Shown: positions 16,171-25,424 of the stretch, piece after piece
How positions within the stretch are numbered: position 1 is the stretch's first letter
Layout of the letters: each line of letters opens with the position of its first letter
NCBI GenBank assembly: GCA_018223035.1
Contig: JAAEZD010000002.1
Coordinates: 310,001 to 374,000, forward strand
Length of the DNA stretch: 64,000 nucleotides
Reading direction: 5' to 3'
Source: Heliomarina sp018223035
GTDB taxonomy: Bacteria > Pseudomonadota > Alphaproteobacteria > Rhodobacterales > Rhodobacteraceae
Made by a program: the position numbers and the translations under genes
Notes under the pieces: generated by a model
Databases searched by the model: none
What the model saw: the letters and a program-made list of their open reading frames with translations, nothing else
Told to the model about the DNA's origin: nothing

Positions 16171-16950
16171 ATGACCTCAAGCCTTGAACTTCGGAACATC
16201 ACCAAGGTCTTTACCGACCGCAATACAGGCAATTCCGTCACCGCCGTCGAGGACATGAGCTTTTCCGTGGGCGCCGGTGAACTGGTTGCCGTCGTCGGCC
16301 CGTCGGGCTGTGGCAAGTCCACCATTCTGAATATGGTATCCGGCCTTTACGGCACGAGTTCGGGGCAGGTTCTGATTAACGGTGACGAAGTGACCGGCAC
16401 CCGGCCCGAAGTCGGATTCATGCTGCAGAAAGACTTGCTGCTGCCCTGGCGCAATATCGTCAAGAACGTCGAGTTCGGGTTGGAAGAACGCAAATTTACC
16501 CGAGCAGAGCGCCGGGAGCGGGCCATGCAGGAACTTGAACGCATGAAGCTGGCCGAGTTCGCCGAACACTATCCGCACCAGCTTTCCGGCGGGATGCGCC
16601 AGCGCGCGGCGCTGGCCCGGACGCTGGTCATCGAACCCGATATCATCCTTCTGGACGAACCGTTTTCCGCGCTCGATGCGCAGACCAAGCTTGTCTTGCA
16701 GCGCCATTTCGCCCGTACAATTGCCGAGGCAGGCGTCACCTGCGTGCTGATCACCCATGACCTGAACGAAGCCGTTATCATGGCCGACCGGGTCGTGGTC
16801 ATGTCAGGGCGTCCCGGCACCGTCGTCGACGAATTTGCCATCGAACTTGGCAACCGCCGCGACCCCCTTGCCCGTTCCATGGAGGCCCAGACCGGCGTCT
16901 ACGTCAAACGGCTTTTCGACACGTTGCACCTAGAAAACGAAGCGGCCTGA
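16171..16950 (+). CDS. ABC transporter ATP-binding protein, nitrate/sulfonate/taurine type
   Basis: With ATG 16171 as start (a frame opening at 15982 overlaps the upstream gene) the product has 259 residues. Walker A is GPSGCGKST, the Q-loop lies in GFMLQKDLLLPW, the signature is LSGGMRQR, Walker B is IILLDEPFSALD and the switch His is in LITHDLNEA. The Q-loop with PW is typical of SsuB/TauB/NrtD-like ATPases. It powers the importer encoded with the next two genes. Confidence 0.94.
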   Translation: MTSSLELRNITKVFTDRNTGNSVTAVEDMSFSVGAGELVAVVGPSGCGKSTILNMVSGLYGTSSGQVLINGDEVTGTRPEVGFMLQKDLLLPWRNIVKNVEFGLEERKFTRAERRERAMQELERMKLAEFAEHYPHQLSGGMRQRAALARTLVIEPDIILLDEPFSALDAQTKLVLQRHFARTIAEAGVTCVLITHDLNEAVIMADRVVVMSGRPGTVVDEFAIELGNRRDPLARSMEAQTGVYVKRLFDTLHLENEAA

Positions 16951-16974
16951 AGGCCGTCCAACAAGGAGAAGTAA

Positions 16975-17967
16975 ATGCGTTTTGGATTTGTAAAAGCGGC
17001 GACAATCGCAGCCGCTACCGTGCTGGCGACCATTCCGGCCGTCTCATATGCACAGGAAAAAGTCAGCTACCTGTTCCCGGCCCCGGACTTCCTGCCGGCG
17101 TTCACCCCGTTTCAGGTTGCCCGTGTAAAGGGTTACTACGAAGACGCCGGGCTTGATGTAAGCTGGGCCATCGGCAAAGGCGGCGCGGACGTCGCCAAGC
17201 AGGTCGCCGTGGGCAACTCGGACCTTGGTGGCGGCATCGGCGACACGCCGATCATCATCCGTCCCAACGGTCTGGACGTCAAAGCCGTGGCCGTTCTTGG
17301 CGGCAAGGCCCTGACGCAGCTGGTCATCCGCAACGACAGTGGCGCGACCGACGTCGCCGGCCTGAAGGGTCTGAACATTGGCGTCATGGCATTTCAGGAC
17401 ACCACCTATTACAACCTCCTCGCAGCGCTCGCTTCTGCCGACATGACCAAGGACGATGCAAATATCCAGGCCGTCGGTCCGGCAGGCATGGTTCAGCTAA
17501 TGATCTCGGGCGATCTCGACGCGATCTCGGGTACGCCCGACTGGGCCGCAGCGATTGAAGGCGCGGGCATCGACCTGACGATCGTGCCGATCAACGATCT
17601 CTTCCCGGCAATGGCGCAGGCGATCATCGCCTCGGACGAAATGATCGAGGAACGTCCCGAAGTGGTCCGCTCCTTTGTTCAGGCGACGCTGCAGGGAATG
17701 CGCGACGTGATGGAAGACCCGGAAGGCTCCTCCAAGCTGCTGGCTGACAACATTCCGCAGTTCGAAGGCAAGGCCGCGATGCTGGAAGACATCATGAAGC
17801 GCTACACCGAGCTCGTCTATGCCACCCCGGATATGGCCAAGCTTGGCATGATCGATCCCGAACGGATGACCGCCGTTGCCGATTTCTATCTTGAGAACGG
17901 AATCGTCAACGAGACGCTCGCCACCGAGGATTACTACGACAACCAGTTCGCAGCACCAACGGAGTGA
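16975..17967 (+). CDS. ABC transporter substrate-binding protein, NMT1/SsuA-like
   Basis: The 330-residue protein starts with a signal peptide (cleavage probably after SYAQ, about residue 24) and continues as an NMT1/THI5-like periplasmic binding protein: FLPAFTPFQVARVKGYYEDAGLDV, VGNSDLGGG, LKGLNIGVMAF. Such proteins bind sulfonates, pyrimidine precursors, aromatic acids and similar molecules. A strong site (aaggag) precedes the start. It probably captures the compound degraded by this operon. Confidence 0.94.
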   Translation: MRFGFVKAATIAAATVLATIPAVSYAQEKVSYLFPAPDFLPAFTPFQVARVKGYYEDAGLDVSWAIGKGGADVAKQVAVGNSDLGGGIGDTPIIIRPNGLDVKAVAVLGGKALTQLVIRNDSGATDVAGLKGLNIGVMAFQDTTYYNLLAALASADMTKDDANIQAVGPAGMVQLMISGDLDAISGTPDWAAAIEGAGIDLTIVPINDLFPAMAQAIIASDEMIEERPEVVRSFVQATLQGMRDVMEDPEGSSKLLADNIPQFEGKAAMLEDIMKRYTELVYATPDMAKLGMIDPERMTAVADFYLENGIVNETLATEDYYDNQFAAPTE

Positions 17968-17969
17968 AA

Positions 17970-18845
17970 ATGGCCGACACGAGTGCATCCCTGAAAAATG
18001 GCGCGCCGGAGATTTCCTCCGGTGCCCCCGTCCACAAAGGCAGCAAGATGGCAAACCCGTTCAAGAAACTGACTGCGGGTTCCGGGTCGCGCACGGAAAT
18101 CCTCGCCATGATCGGCGTTGGACTCGTGTTTCTCGCGATCTGGGAATTCCTGCCCCCCCTGCTGGACGTGCCTCGCTATATCATCCCGACCTTCAGCAAC
18201 TGCCTTGAAGAGTTCGGGCGCATGATGCAGCGCGAAAACCTGATGGGGCACTTCATGTCGACCTTGATCTCGGCGCTGGTCGGGTTTGCCCTTGGCGGGC
18301 TGCTTGGCGCGGCGTCGGGATACCTCCTTGGGCTGTCGAGCCTGTGGGAGCGGGTTCTGTCCCCCTATATTCTTGCGCTGCAAATCGCGCCGAAGGTCGC
18401 CTTTGCCCCGCTATTCATCATGTGGTTCGGCTATAACGCCATCCCCAAGCTGCTTGTCACCGTGTTGATCGTGTTCTTCCCGATCCTCGTGAACGTGCTG
18501 CAATCGATGAAGACGGTCGACCGCGATCTTGTGAACCTCGCCCGGGTCTATTCGATGAACCGGCTGACGATCTTCCGCAAGATCGAGGTGCCCTCCTCGC
18601 TTCCCAACCTGTTTGCGGGTCTGCGCATCGGCGCGACGCTGGCCGTGATTGGTGTCACCGTGGGTGAGCTTGTTGGTGGCAACACCGGTCTTGGCTTCCT
18701 GATCAGCTACGGCGAAGGACAGGCGAATACGGCGATGGTCTTTAACGCCATCTTCCTTTTGACCGTCATCGGTATCGCGCTCTACTTCGCCGTCGCGGCG
18801 GTTGAAAAGCGCGTACTGCACTACCTCGTACGCGAGGATCACTAA
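17970..18845 (+). CDS. ABC transporter permease, SsuC/TauC-like
   Basis: The 291-residue inner-membrane protein has an N-terminal cytoplasmic tail of about 40 residues and then about six helices. The EAA loop reads NLARVYSMNRLTIFRKIEVPSSLPNLFAGLRIG, in the family-typical place. I prefer ATG 17970, which has GGAG 5-6 bases upstream. A GTG at 17964 overlapping the previous stop is the alternative. With the two preceding genes it forms a complete importer. Confidence 0.93.
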   Translation: MADTSASLKNGAPEISSGAPVHKGSKMANPFKKLTAGSGSRTEILAMIGVGLVFLAIWEFLPPLLDVPRYIIPTFSNCLEEFGRMMQRENLMGHFMSTLISALVGFALGGLLGAASGYLLGLSSLWERVLSPYILALQIAPKVAFAPLFIMWFGYNAIPKLLVTVLIVFFPILVNVLQSMKTVDRDLVNLARVYSMNRLTIFRKIEVPSSLPNLFAGLRIGATLAVIGVTVGELVGGNTGLGFLISYGEGQANTAMVFNAIFLLTVIGIALYFAVAAVEKRVLHYLVREDH

Positions 18846-18848
18846 GCC

Positions 18849-19703
18849 ATGTCCGCCTTGCCCCCTTCCGTTGTCCATGACACCATCGCCGGTATCAGCT
18901 ATTGGCGGCGTACGGGTCATGGCCGGCGGCTGGTCTGCCTGCACGGCATCGGTTCGAATGCCGAAAGCTTTTCACCGCTGCTGGCCGAACTCCCCGAAGA
19001 CTGGGATGTAATCGCGTGGAACGCGCCGGGGTATGGGGCATCGGAACCTCTGGTTGCCGACTGGCCGGTCGAAAGTGACTATGCCGAGGCGCTAGGTCGG
19101 TTTCTGGACGCGCTCGGCCTTGATAGGGTGACGCTGCTCGGCCACTCGCTTGGCACGCTGATGGCGGCCAAATTCGCGGCGCTTTACCCCGCGCGGGTTA
19201 CCGAGATGATCTTGGGCGCCTGTGCCTGCGGGCATGGTCAGGTCCCCGGCGGCAACCTGTCGGATGCAGCCGCAGCCCGCTTGGCGGAACTGGACGACCT
19301 CGGCGCCCGCGCCTTTGCCGAAAAACGCGGCCCCCGCCTGCTGGCCGATCCGGAGGGAAACCGCGAAGCCCGCGAACGTGTTATCGACGCGATGGCTTCG
19401 GTGAAACAGCCCGGCTACGGGCAAGCGGTTCGCATGCTGGCCTCCGGTCAACTGGTCGAAAACCTGAAAGAGATCCGCTGCCCGACCCATATCATCTGGG
19501 GAGATGGCGATGTCGTCACCCCGCGTATCCAGAGTGAGCGTGCTTCGGCCGCCCTTGGCGGCGCGCCGATCACCGAAATTTCCGGGAGCGGTCATGCGCT
19601 GCATGTCGAGACCCCGGCAGAATTATCCAGGGTCATCCAGTCATGCCTTGAAGGCACGGACGAGGGACCTTGCAGCGACAAGAAAGAGGAGACCGTTCAA
19701 TGA
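18849..19703 (+). CDS. Alpha/beta hydrolase, meta-cleavage-product-hydrolase-like
   Basis: The 284-residue protein has the alpha/beta hydrolase core: LVCLHGIGSNAESF oxyanion loop, nucleophile elbow GHSLGT (Ser about 99), acid region HIIWGDGDVVTP, and C-terminal catalytic His in GSGHALHVETP. C-C bond hydrolases of meta-cleavage pathways have this order and size, and the next gene is an extradiol dioxygenase, so that role is reasonable. It lies 3 bases after the permease and overlaps the dioxygenase gene by 4 bases. Confidence 0.87.
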   Translation: MSALPPSVVHDTIAGISYWRRTGHGRRLVCLHGIGSNAESFSPLLAELPEDWDVIAWNAPGYGASEPLVADWPVESDYAEALGRFLDALGLDRVTLLGHSLGTLMAAKFAALYPARVTEMILGACACGHGQVPGGNLSDAAAARLAELDDLGARAFAEKRGPRLLADPEGNREARERVIDAMASVKQPGYGQAVRMLASGQLVENLKEIRCPTHIIWGDGDVVTPRIQSERASAALGGAPITEISGSGHALHVETPAELSRVIQSCLEGTDEGPCSDKKEETVQ

Positions 19704-20632
19704 GTGCCGATATGGTACGGGTCAGTCATCTGCGCGGCATCGTGATGCGCGCGCCGGGTATGACGGCCACAAAGAACTTTTACGTCAATGACTGGGGCCT
19801 CCAGATTGCTAAGGAAGAAGAGGGCATCGTCTATCTGGCCGGCACGGGCAAAGAGCCTTTCATCTATGCGTTAAAGGATGGCGACAACTACGGCGTGGAA
19901 TACATCCATCTTGGAATGCCCGACCGGGCGTCGATGGATGCGCTGCACGCACAGGTCGTTGAAAAAGGCGCGCATGTGCTTGGCACCCCCGCCGTGTTCG
20001 ACGATGCCATCGGCGGGTACGGGTTCGAGATGCTCGACCCCGATTTCCGTCGGCTGCGGTTCACCACCGATCTGGAACCGGTCGAGCGCGAAACCAAGTT
20101 CGCCTACCCCCGCAAGGTAACCCATTGCGTGCTGAACACGCCCAATATGGAAGCGACCGAAGCATGGTATGGTGACGTCCTCGGCTTTCGCGTCTCCGAC
20201 TATTCCGCCGATCAGATGGTGTTCCTGCGGTCCGCCCAGGACATGGAAACTGTTGACCACCATTGCATCGCGCTGGTCCGCGCTCCCTATGCAAGCGTGA
20301 ACCACGTGGCCTTCGAAATGGCTTCGCTGAACGATTTCATGCGCGGCATCGGGCGCATGAAGCAAAAGGGTCAGGTCCCGTCATGGGGTCCGGGTCGTCA
20401 TGGACCGGGCGATAACCCGTTCGCCTATTTCGTATCGCCCTCGGGCTTTGTTATCGAATTCACCTCGGAAGTTCAGCAGATCGACGAGGCAACGCACGAG
20501 GCGCAGGTCTGGCCGCGCGACGATCCGGAAAAGATGGACCAGTGGATGACCGCAGGCCCGCCCACTCCGGCACAGCGGGCCGTCATGATGGGCCGCCCCG
20601 ACCCGGGCTTTCCGCCCTCGAACGCCGAGTGA
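19700..20632 (+). CDS. Type I (VOC) extradiol ring-cleavage dioxygenase
   Basis: From ATG 19700 (overlapping the upstream stop) the product has 310 residues and two VOC modules, the length of 2,3-dihydroxybiphenyl 1,2-dioxygenase. Iron ligands are visible as H142 (VTHCVL), H202 (VNHVAF) and E253 (GFVIEF). The acid-base candidates are H187/H188, H234 and Y243. This full set supports a working Fe(II) meta-cleaving enzyme and not merely a glyoxalase-like protein. It fits between the Rieske oxygenase/SDR steps and the alpha/beta hydrolase. The catechol it cleaves is unknown. Confidence 0.85.
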   Translation: MSADMVRVSHLRGIVMRAPGMTATKNFYVNDWGLQIAKEEEGIVYLAGTGKEPFIYALKDGDNYGVEYIHLGMPDRASMDALHAQVVEKGAHVLGTPAVFDDAIGGYGFEMLDPDFRRLRFTTDLEPVERETKFAYPRKVTHCVLNTPNMEATEAWYGDVLGFRVSDYSADQMVFLRSAQDMETVDHHCIALVRAPYASVNHVAFEMASLNDFMRGIGRMKQKGQVPSWGPGRHGPGDNPFAYFVSPSGFVIEFTSEVQQIDEATHEAQVWPRDDPEKMDQWMTAGPPTPAQRAVMMGRPDPGFPPSNAE

Positions 20633-20635
20633 CGC

Positions 20636-21427
20636 ATGGATCTTGGACTGAAAGATAAACCTGTTGTCGTCACCGGCGGCTCTTCGGGCATCGGGCTTGC
20701 CACAGCGCGGCTGCTGCTTGAAGAGGGTGCGCAGGTGGCGATCTGCGCCCGTGGAGCCGAACGGCTCGACAAGGTTGCGGCCGATTTCGCCGATACGTTC
20801 GGTGTCGACCGCGTATTCGCGCAAGCGGTCGATGTGCTACAGGAAGAACAGGTCAACGGTTTTGCCAAGGCCGTCGAAGACAGGTTTGGCGGCGCGGTCG
20901 CGCTGATCAACAATGCCGGACAGGGGCGCGTCTCGACTTTTGCCGACACCACAGACGAGGCATGGCGGGAAGAGCTGGAACTGAAGTATTTCAGCCAGAT
21001 CCGCCCGATCCGCGCGTTTCAAGAAATGCTCGCGGCAAGCGGCAGCGGCGCGATCGTCGCGACCAATTCGCTGCTCGCCCTGCAGCCGGAACCGCACATG
21101 GTCTGCACCTCCTCGGCGCGTGCCGGGATACAGAACCTGCTTAAGTCACTGGCCCGCGAACTGGCCCCCGATATCCGGGTCAACTCAATCCTCGTGGGGC
21201 TGATCGACAGCAATCAATGGCAGCGCCGTTTCGAGGCGCGCGATGACAAGAACCAGACGCGAGAGGCATGGTACGCCGATCTCGCAAAGAACAAGAACAT
21301 CCCAATGGGGCGGCTCGGAAAACCGGAAGAGGCTGCGCGACTGCTCGCGTTTCTCGCCTCGCCTGCCGCGTCCTTTATCACAGGAGCACAAGTTGAAATC
21401 TCTGGCGGCATATCCCGATTCATTTGA
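20636..21427 (+). CDS. Short-chain dehydrogenase/reductase (SDR)
   Basis: The 263-residue classical SDR has the cofactor motif TGGSSGIG (about 14-21) and the NNAG motif (about 91-94). The catalytic triad region is a Ser in ATNSLLALQPEP; the usual YxxxK appears altered around MVCTSSARAGIQNLLKSLAREL, where no Tyr is visible, so the catalytic centre is atypical. It may oxidise a cis-diol or alcohol of the pathway, but the missing Tyr makes this uncertain. Its 3' end overlaps the next gene by 35 bases. Confidence 0.85.
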   Translation: MDLGLKDKPVVVTGGSSGIGLATARLLLEEGAQVAICARGAERLDKVAADFADTFGVDRVFAQAVDVLQEEQVNGFAKAVEDRFGGAVALINNAGQGRVSTFADTTDEAWREELELKYFSQIRPIRAFQEMLAASGSGAIVATNSLLALQPEPHMVCTSSARAGIQNLLKSLARELAPDIRVNSILVGLIDSNQWQRRFEARDDKNQTREAWYADLAKNKNIPMGRLGKPEEAARLLAFLASPAASFITGAQVEISGGISRFI

Positions 21428-23099
21428 ACCCACCGAAGTCGATCCGGTCCGCGCCGAAATCGTGGGCGACCAGATTGCCCGTGCGCTTGCGGATCTTGGC
21501 GTAACCACGGTTTTCGGTGTAATTTCCATTCACAACATGCCGATCCTCGACGCGCTTGCGGAACAGGGAAGGATCCGTTTCGTCCCCGCTCGGGGCGAGG
21601 CCGGTGCGATGAACATGGCCGATGCCCATGCGCGGGTGACCGGGCAGCTTGGCGTCGTGATGACTTCGACGGGCACGGCGGCAGGCAACGCGGCCGGTGG
21701 GCAGGTCGAGGCGCTGACCGCAGGCACGCCGCTTTTGCACATCACGACGCAGGTGGACCTGAAGTTCGCCGATCGCGACCGCGCCCCGATCCATGACGTG
21801 CCAAAACAGCGCGAAATGCTGCAAGGCATGTCCAAGCAGGTCTTCCGGATCTGGGATCCGCACGCCGCCATGGGCGTGATGCAGGCCGCCGTATCCGCCG
21901 CGCTATCCGCACCCTCCGGCCCGGTCAGCCTTGAAATTCCGGTCGACATTCAGCGCAGCCAGATTTCCGGCACAACACATGCCGGTTGGCCTGCGATCAC
22001 TCGTCCCTTTGCCAGCGACGCCGCGATCAAGGCGCTGGCCGAGCGTGTGATGCAAGCGAAACGGCCGATGATCTGGCTGGGCGGCGGTGCGCGCGGCGCA
22101 TCGGAACAGGCGCTGGAACTCGTCAATCGCGGCTTTGGCGCCGTCACTTCGACCAACGGCCGTGCGGTCGTCCCCGAGGATCACAAGGCGACGCTTGGGG
22201 CGTTCAATATGACCCCGCAGTCGGAACAGCTGTTCCAGTCCTGCGATCTCATGCTGGTCGTCGGCTCTCGCCTGCGCGGAAACGAGACGAAGGATAACAA
22301 CATGGCGCTGCCGCCGATCTGCCAGATCGACGCCGAGGCCAGTCAAGGCGGGCGCAACTATCCTGTCGAGATGTTCGTTCATGGCGATGCGGCGGACACA
22401 TTGAAGCGTCTGCTCGATTGCCTGCCGGAAACGCTCGATACCGATCCGAACCTGCCGCATGAAATCTCAACCGCACGCGCATTGGCCGAAGGCGCATTGC
22501 GCCAGCGACTTGGACCTTACCACGTCGTGGCGGATGTTCTGCTCGAGAAGGTTTTCAACGGTCGCCACCCCTGGGTTCGGGACGTGACAATTTCGAATTC
22601 TACCTTCGGCAATCGCTACGTGCAGATCGCCGACCCGAAACTGGGCGTCCACGCGCTTGGCGGCGGTATCGGACAGGGTATTTCAATGGGGATCGGTGCC
22701 GCGCTTGCCTCGGAAGGGCCCAAGGCGATCACGCTGCTGGGCGATGGTGGCGCGCAACTTGGGATTGCCGAGTTGATCACCGCCGTTCAGGAAAACTGCC
22801 CTCTGGTCTACGTGCTGATGAACGATGCGGCCTATGGCGTGATCCAGAACATTCAGGATGCGCAATATAGCGGTCGGCGGCACTATTCGGCACTTAACAC
22901 GCCCGACTTCGAATTGCTCTGCCAGTCCGTGGGCATGCCGCACATGAAAGTGTCGGATACCGCAGAATTCGCGGGCGTCCTGGATGCGGCCATCGAACGC
23001 GAAGGCCCGGTCCTGATCGAAGTCGATATGATTGCCATCGGTCCCTTTGCCCAAGCTTTTGCCGGTCCGCCCGCTGGCGCCGCCGGAAAGGCTGACTGA
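21393..23099 (+). CDS. Thiamine diphosphate-dependent enzyme (acetolactate synthase/benzoylformate decarboxylase family)
   Basis: The best start is TTG 21393, preceded by CAGGAG at 6 bases, giving 568 residues. No ATG or better start lies before the conserved N-domain. The Pyr domain has the activating Glu in ARGEAGAMNMADAHARVTG. The PP domain holds the ThDP motif GDGGAQLG...MNDAAYG. The central domain is of the DHS-like type seen in acetolactate synthases and 2-keto acid decarboxylases. A 2-oxo-acid decarboxylase or lyase handling a ring-cleavage product is likely. It is embedded in the operon and overlaps the aspartate-dehydrogenase-like gene (TGATG). Confidence 0.9.
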   Translation: MKSLAAYPDSFEPTEVDPVRAEIVGDQIARALADLGVTTVFGVISIHNMPILDALAEQGRIRFVPARGEAGAMNMADAHARVTGQLGVVMTSTGTAAGNAAGGQVEALTAGTPLLHITTQVDLKFADRDRAPIHDVPKQREMLQGMSKQVFRIWDPHAAMGVMQAAVSAALSAPSGPVSLEIPVDIQRSQISGTTHAGWPAITRPFASDAAIKALAERVMQAKRPMIWLGGGARGASEQALELVNRGFGAVTSTNGRAVVPEDHKATLGAFNMTPQSEQLFQSCDLMLVVGSRLRGNETKDNNMALPPICQIDAEASQGGRNYPVEMFVHGDAADTLKRLLDCLPETLDTDPNLPHEISTARALAEGALRQRLGPYHVVADVLLEKVFNGRHPWVRDVTISNSTFGNRYVQIADPKLGVHALGGGIGQGISMGIGAALASEGPKAITLLGDGGAQLGIAELITAVQENCPLVYVLMNDAAYGVIQNIQDAQYSGRRHYSALNTPDFELLCQSVGMPHMKVSDTAEFAGVLDAAIEREGPVLIEVDMIAIGPFAQAFAGPPAGAAGKAD

Positions 23100-23920
23100 T
23101 GCGTCTCGCGCTGATCGGATACGGCAATATTGCCACCTCTCTGCTTGGCATTCTTGCCGAGCAGGGGCTGGTGTTGGACAGGCTGGATATTCTGGCCCGT
23201 CCCGGCGCGGAGGATCGCGCAAAGGACAAGCTGTCCGCATTGGCAGACAAGCTGGGCGGCGGCTTGCACGTTCATGGCTCGGTCGAGGCGCTGATCGACG
23301 GCAAACCGGATCTGGTTGTCGAGGTCGCAACGCATGACGCCGTGCGTGAAAACCTCTTGCGTTGCCTTGAGGCCGGGATTGACGGTGTACTCGTATCCGT
23401 CGGGGCGCTTGCTGATGGAGAGACGGAAGCCGCAATGCATGACGCAGCCAAGACGGGCGGAGCGCTGCTGCGCATCGTGCCCGGCGCGGTCGGCGGGATC
23501 GATATGCTGGCCGCAGCGCGACTGTCGGGCGGGCTGGAAGTGACCTATATCTCGCGCAAGCCGCCACAGGCTTGGCAAGGCACCCCTGCCGAACAAAAAC
23601 TCAATCTTGCCGCACTCGAAGCAGCCGAAGTTTTCTACGAAGGCAGCGCCCGTGAAGCCGCGCGCGATTATCCAAAAAACGCCAATGTAGCAGCGACCAT
23701 CGCCCTTGCAGGCGCGGGGTTCGAAGCCACCCGGGTCAAGATGATCGCAGATCCCCAGGCACCGGGGAACATTCACGAATACACGGTCCGGTCGAATGCG
23801 CTGGACTTCTCCATCCGGCTTGAGGGCAAACCTTCCCCGGACAATCCAAAGACTTCTTTGTCGACGGTCTATTCAGTAGCGCGGGAGATCCTGAACGCTG
23901 CCGGGCCGGTCGCGATCTGA
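23099..23920 (+). CDS. Aspartate dehydrogenase-like NAD(P)-dependent oxidoreductase
   Basis: The 273 residues carry an N-terminal Rossmann motif (LIGYGNIA, about 4-11) and the C-terminal domain of L-aspartate dehydrogenase: YPKNANVAATIALAG, the catalytic His in NIHEY, and NPKTS. The family interconverts amino acids and imino/oxo acids with NAD(P)H, or supplies iminoaspartate for NAD synthesis (NadX). Here no nadA or nadC is nearby. Its place between a ThDP enzyme and an ALDH suggests a catabolic amine or imine step. Confidence 0.88.
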   Translation: MRLALIGYGNIATSLLGILAEQGLVLDRLDILARPGAEDRAKDKLSALADKLGGGLHVHGSVEALIDGKPDLVVEVATHDAVRENLLRCLEAGIDGVLVSVGALADGETEAAMHDAAKTGGALLRIVPGAVGGIDMLAAARLSGGLEVTYISRKPPQAWQGTPAEQKLNLAALEAAEVFYEGSAREAARDYPKNANVAATIALAGAGFEATRVKMIADPQAPGNIHEYTVRSNALDFSIRLEGKPSPDNPKTSLSTVYSVAREILNAAGPVAI

Positions 23921-23927
23921 GGACGAT

Positions 23928-25424
23928 ATGAAAGATATGACGAACGAACTGCCTGATGGACGCCTGTTTGTTGGCGGGGCCTGGGAAGAAGGCCACGGCG
24001 CGCCGATCACCTCGGTGTTTTCCCATGACGGCTCCGAGAACATGACGTTCAACGGCGCGTCGCGGGAAGATGGCGAGCGCGCTATCGAACGGGCAAAGGC
24101 CGCACAAGCCGACCCGGCATGGCGCGATATGCTGCCCCATGAGCGCGCAAAGATCCTGCACCGCATCGCGGATGGGATCGAGGCGAATATCTCTGGCATC
24201 TCGCGGCTGCAATCGCGCGATACCGGCAAGACGCTGACCGAAACGGCGGCCCTAGCTGCCTCGGCCGTCGGTACGTTCCGCTATTTCGCCGCCGTGCTGG
24301 AAACCTCTGATGACACATTGACGACCCGGCGCGGCGGTTTCCTGACCGCCTCGGTACATGAACCCATTGGCGTCGTCGGTGCGATCACCCCGTGGAATTC
24401 CCCGATCGCCTCGGATGCGCAAAAGCTGGCACCGGCTCTTGCCGCGGGCAATGCGGTTGTTCTGAAACCGTCAAGCTGGTCGCCGCTCGTCGCGCTGGAA
24501 CTGGCGCGGATCGTCGATGAAGCCGGGCTGCCCAAGGGTTTGCTCTCGGTCCTGCCCGGCGCGGGCCGCGAGATTGGCAACCTGATCGTCGAACATGCCG
24601 AGATCGGTCGCATCGCCTTTACCGGCGGCACCGACACAGGCCGCCGTCTTTGCGAACAAGCCGGGCGCAAGCTGATGCCGATCTCTCTGGAACTTGGTGG
24701 CAAATCGCCCACAATCGTCTTCGAGGACGCCGATCAGGATATGGCTATTGCAGGCATTCTCTTTGGTATTTTCTCTTCCTCGGGACAAAGCTGCATCGCC
24801 GGTTCGCGGCTTTTCGTGCAGCGTTCGATCTATGACGCGTTCGTCGCGAAACTGGTCGAGGCAACGAAAGCGTTGCGCGTCGGCGATCCCTTTGCCGACG
24901 GGACACAGGTTGCGCCACTAATCAACCACGAACACCGTGAGGCGGTCGAGGCATATATTGAAGGCGCAAGGGAAGAAGGCGGCGAGATCCTGTGCGGCGG
25001 CAAACGCCTGTCTGGCGCGGAATATGACAAAGGCGCCTATCTTGAACCGACGATCATCGCGGGCCTGCCGAACGATGCCAAGACCTGCCGCGAAGAGATA
25101 TTCGGTCCGGTTCTCGCCGTCCTCCCCTTCGACAGCGAAGAGGACGTGATCGCACAGGGCAATGACAATGAATATGGTCTCGCCTGTGGCATCTGGACCC
25201 GTGACTTCCCTCGCGCATGGCGGGTTGGCGGGGCGATCCGGGCGGGCACCGTCTGGATCAACACCTACAAGCAGTTCTCGATTTCGACGCCCTTTGGCGG
25301 TGACGGTGCATCCGGCATCGGACGCGAGAAAGGCCGCGAAGGCCTGCGGGTCTGGCAGCGGCAGAAAGGCATCTATTGTGATCTTACGGGCCAACCCCAT
25401 CCTTGGGCAGGAGTGACACGATGA
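23928..25424 (+). CDS. Aldehyde dehydrogenase (NAD(P)+)
   Basis: The 498-residue protein is a complete class 1/2-type ALDH: GAITPWNSPI with N157, KPSSWSP for cofactor binding, the general base E255 in LELGGKSP, nucleophile C289 in SSSGQSC, and EEIFGPVLAVLPF. It probably oxidises the semialdehyde released by the upstream hydrolase or decarboxylase. Two ATGs compete (23928 and 23937); the first has GAGGA close upstream. Its stop overlaps the next SDR gene by 4 bases. Confidence 0.93.
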   Translation: MKDMTNELPDGRLFVGGAWEEGHGAPITSVFSHDGSENMTFNGASREDGERAIERAKAAQADPAWRDMLPHERAKILHRIADGIEANISGISRLQSRDTGKTLTETAALAASAVGTFRYFAAVLETSDDTLTTRRGGFLTASVHEPIGVVGAITPWNSPIASDAQKLAPALAAGNAVVLKPSSWSPLVALELARIVDEAGLPKGLLSVLPGAGREIGNLIVEHAEIGRIAFTGGTDTGRRLCEQAGRKLMPISLELGGKSPTIVFEDADQDMAIAGILFGIFSSSGQSCIAGSRLFVQRSIYDAFVAKLVEATKALRVGDPFADGTQVAPLINHEHREAVEAYIEGAREEGGEILCGGKRLSGAEYDKGAYLEPTIIAGLPNDAKTCREEIFGPVLAVLPFDSEEDVIAQGNDNEYGLACGIWTRDFPRAWRVGGAIRAGTVWINTYKQFSISTPFGGDGASGIGREKGREGLRVWQRQKGIYCDLTGQPHPWAGVTR

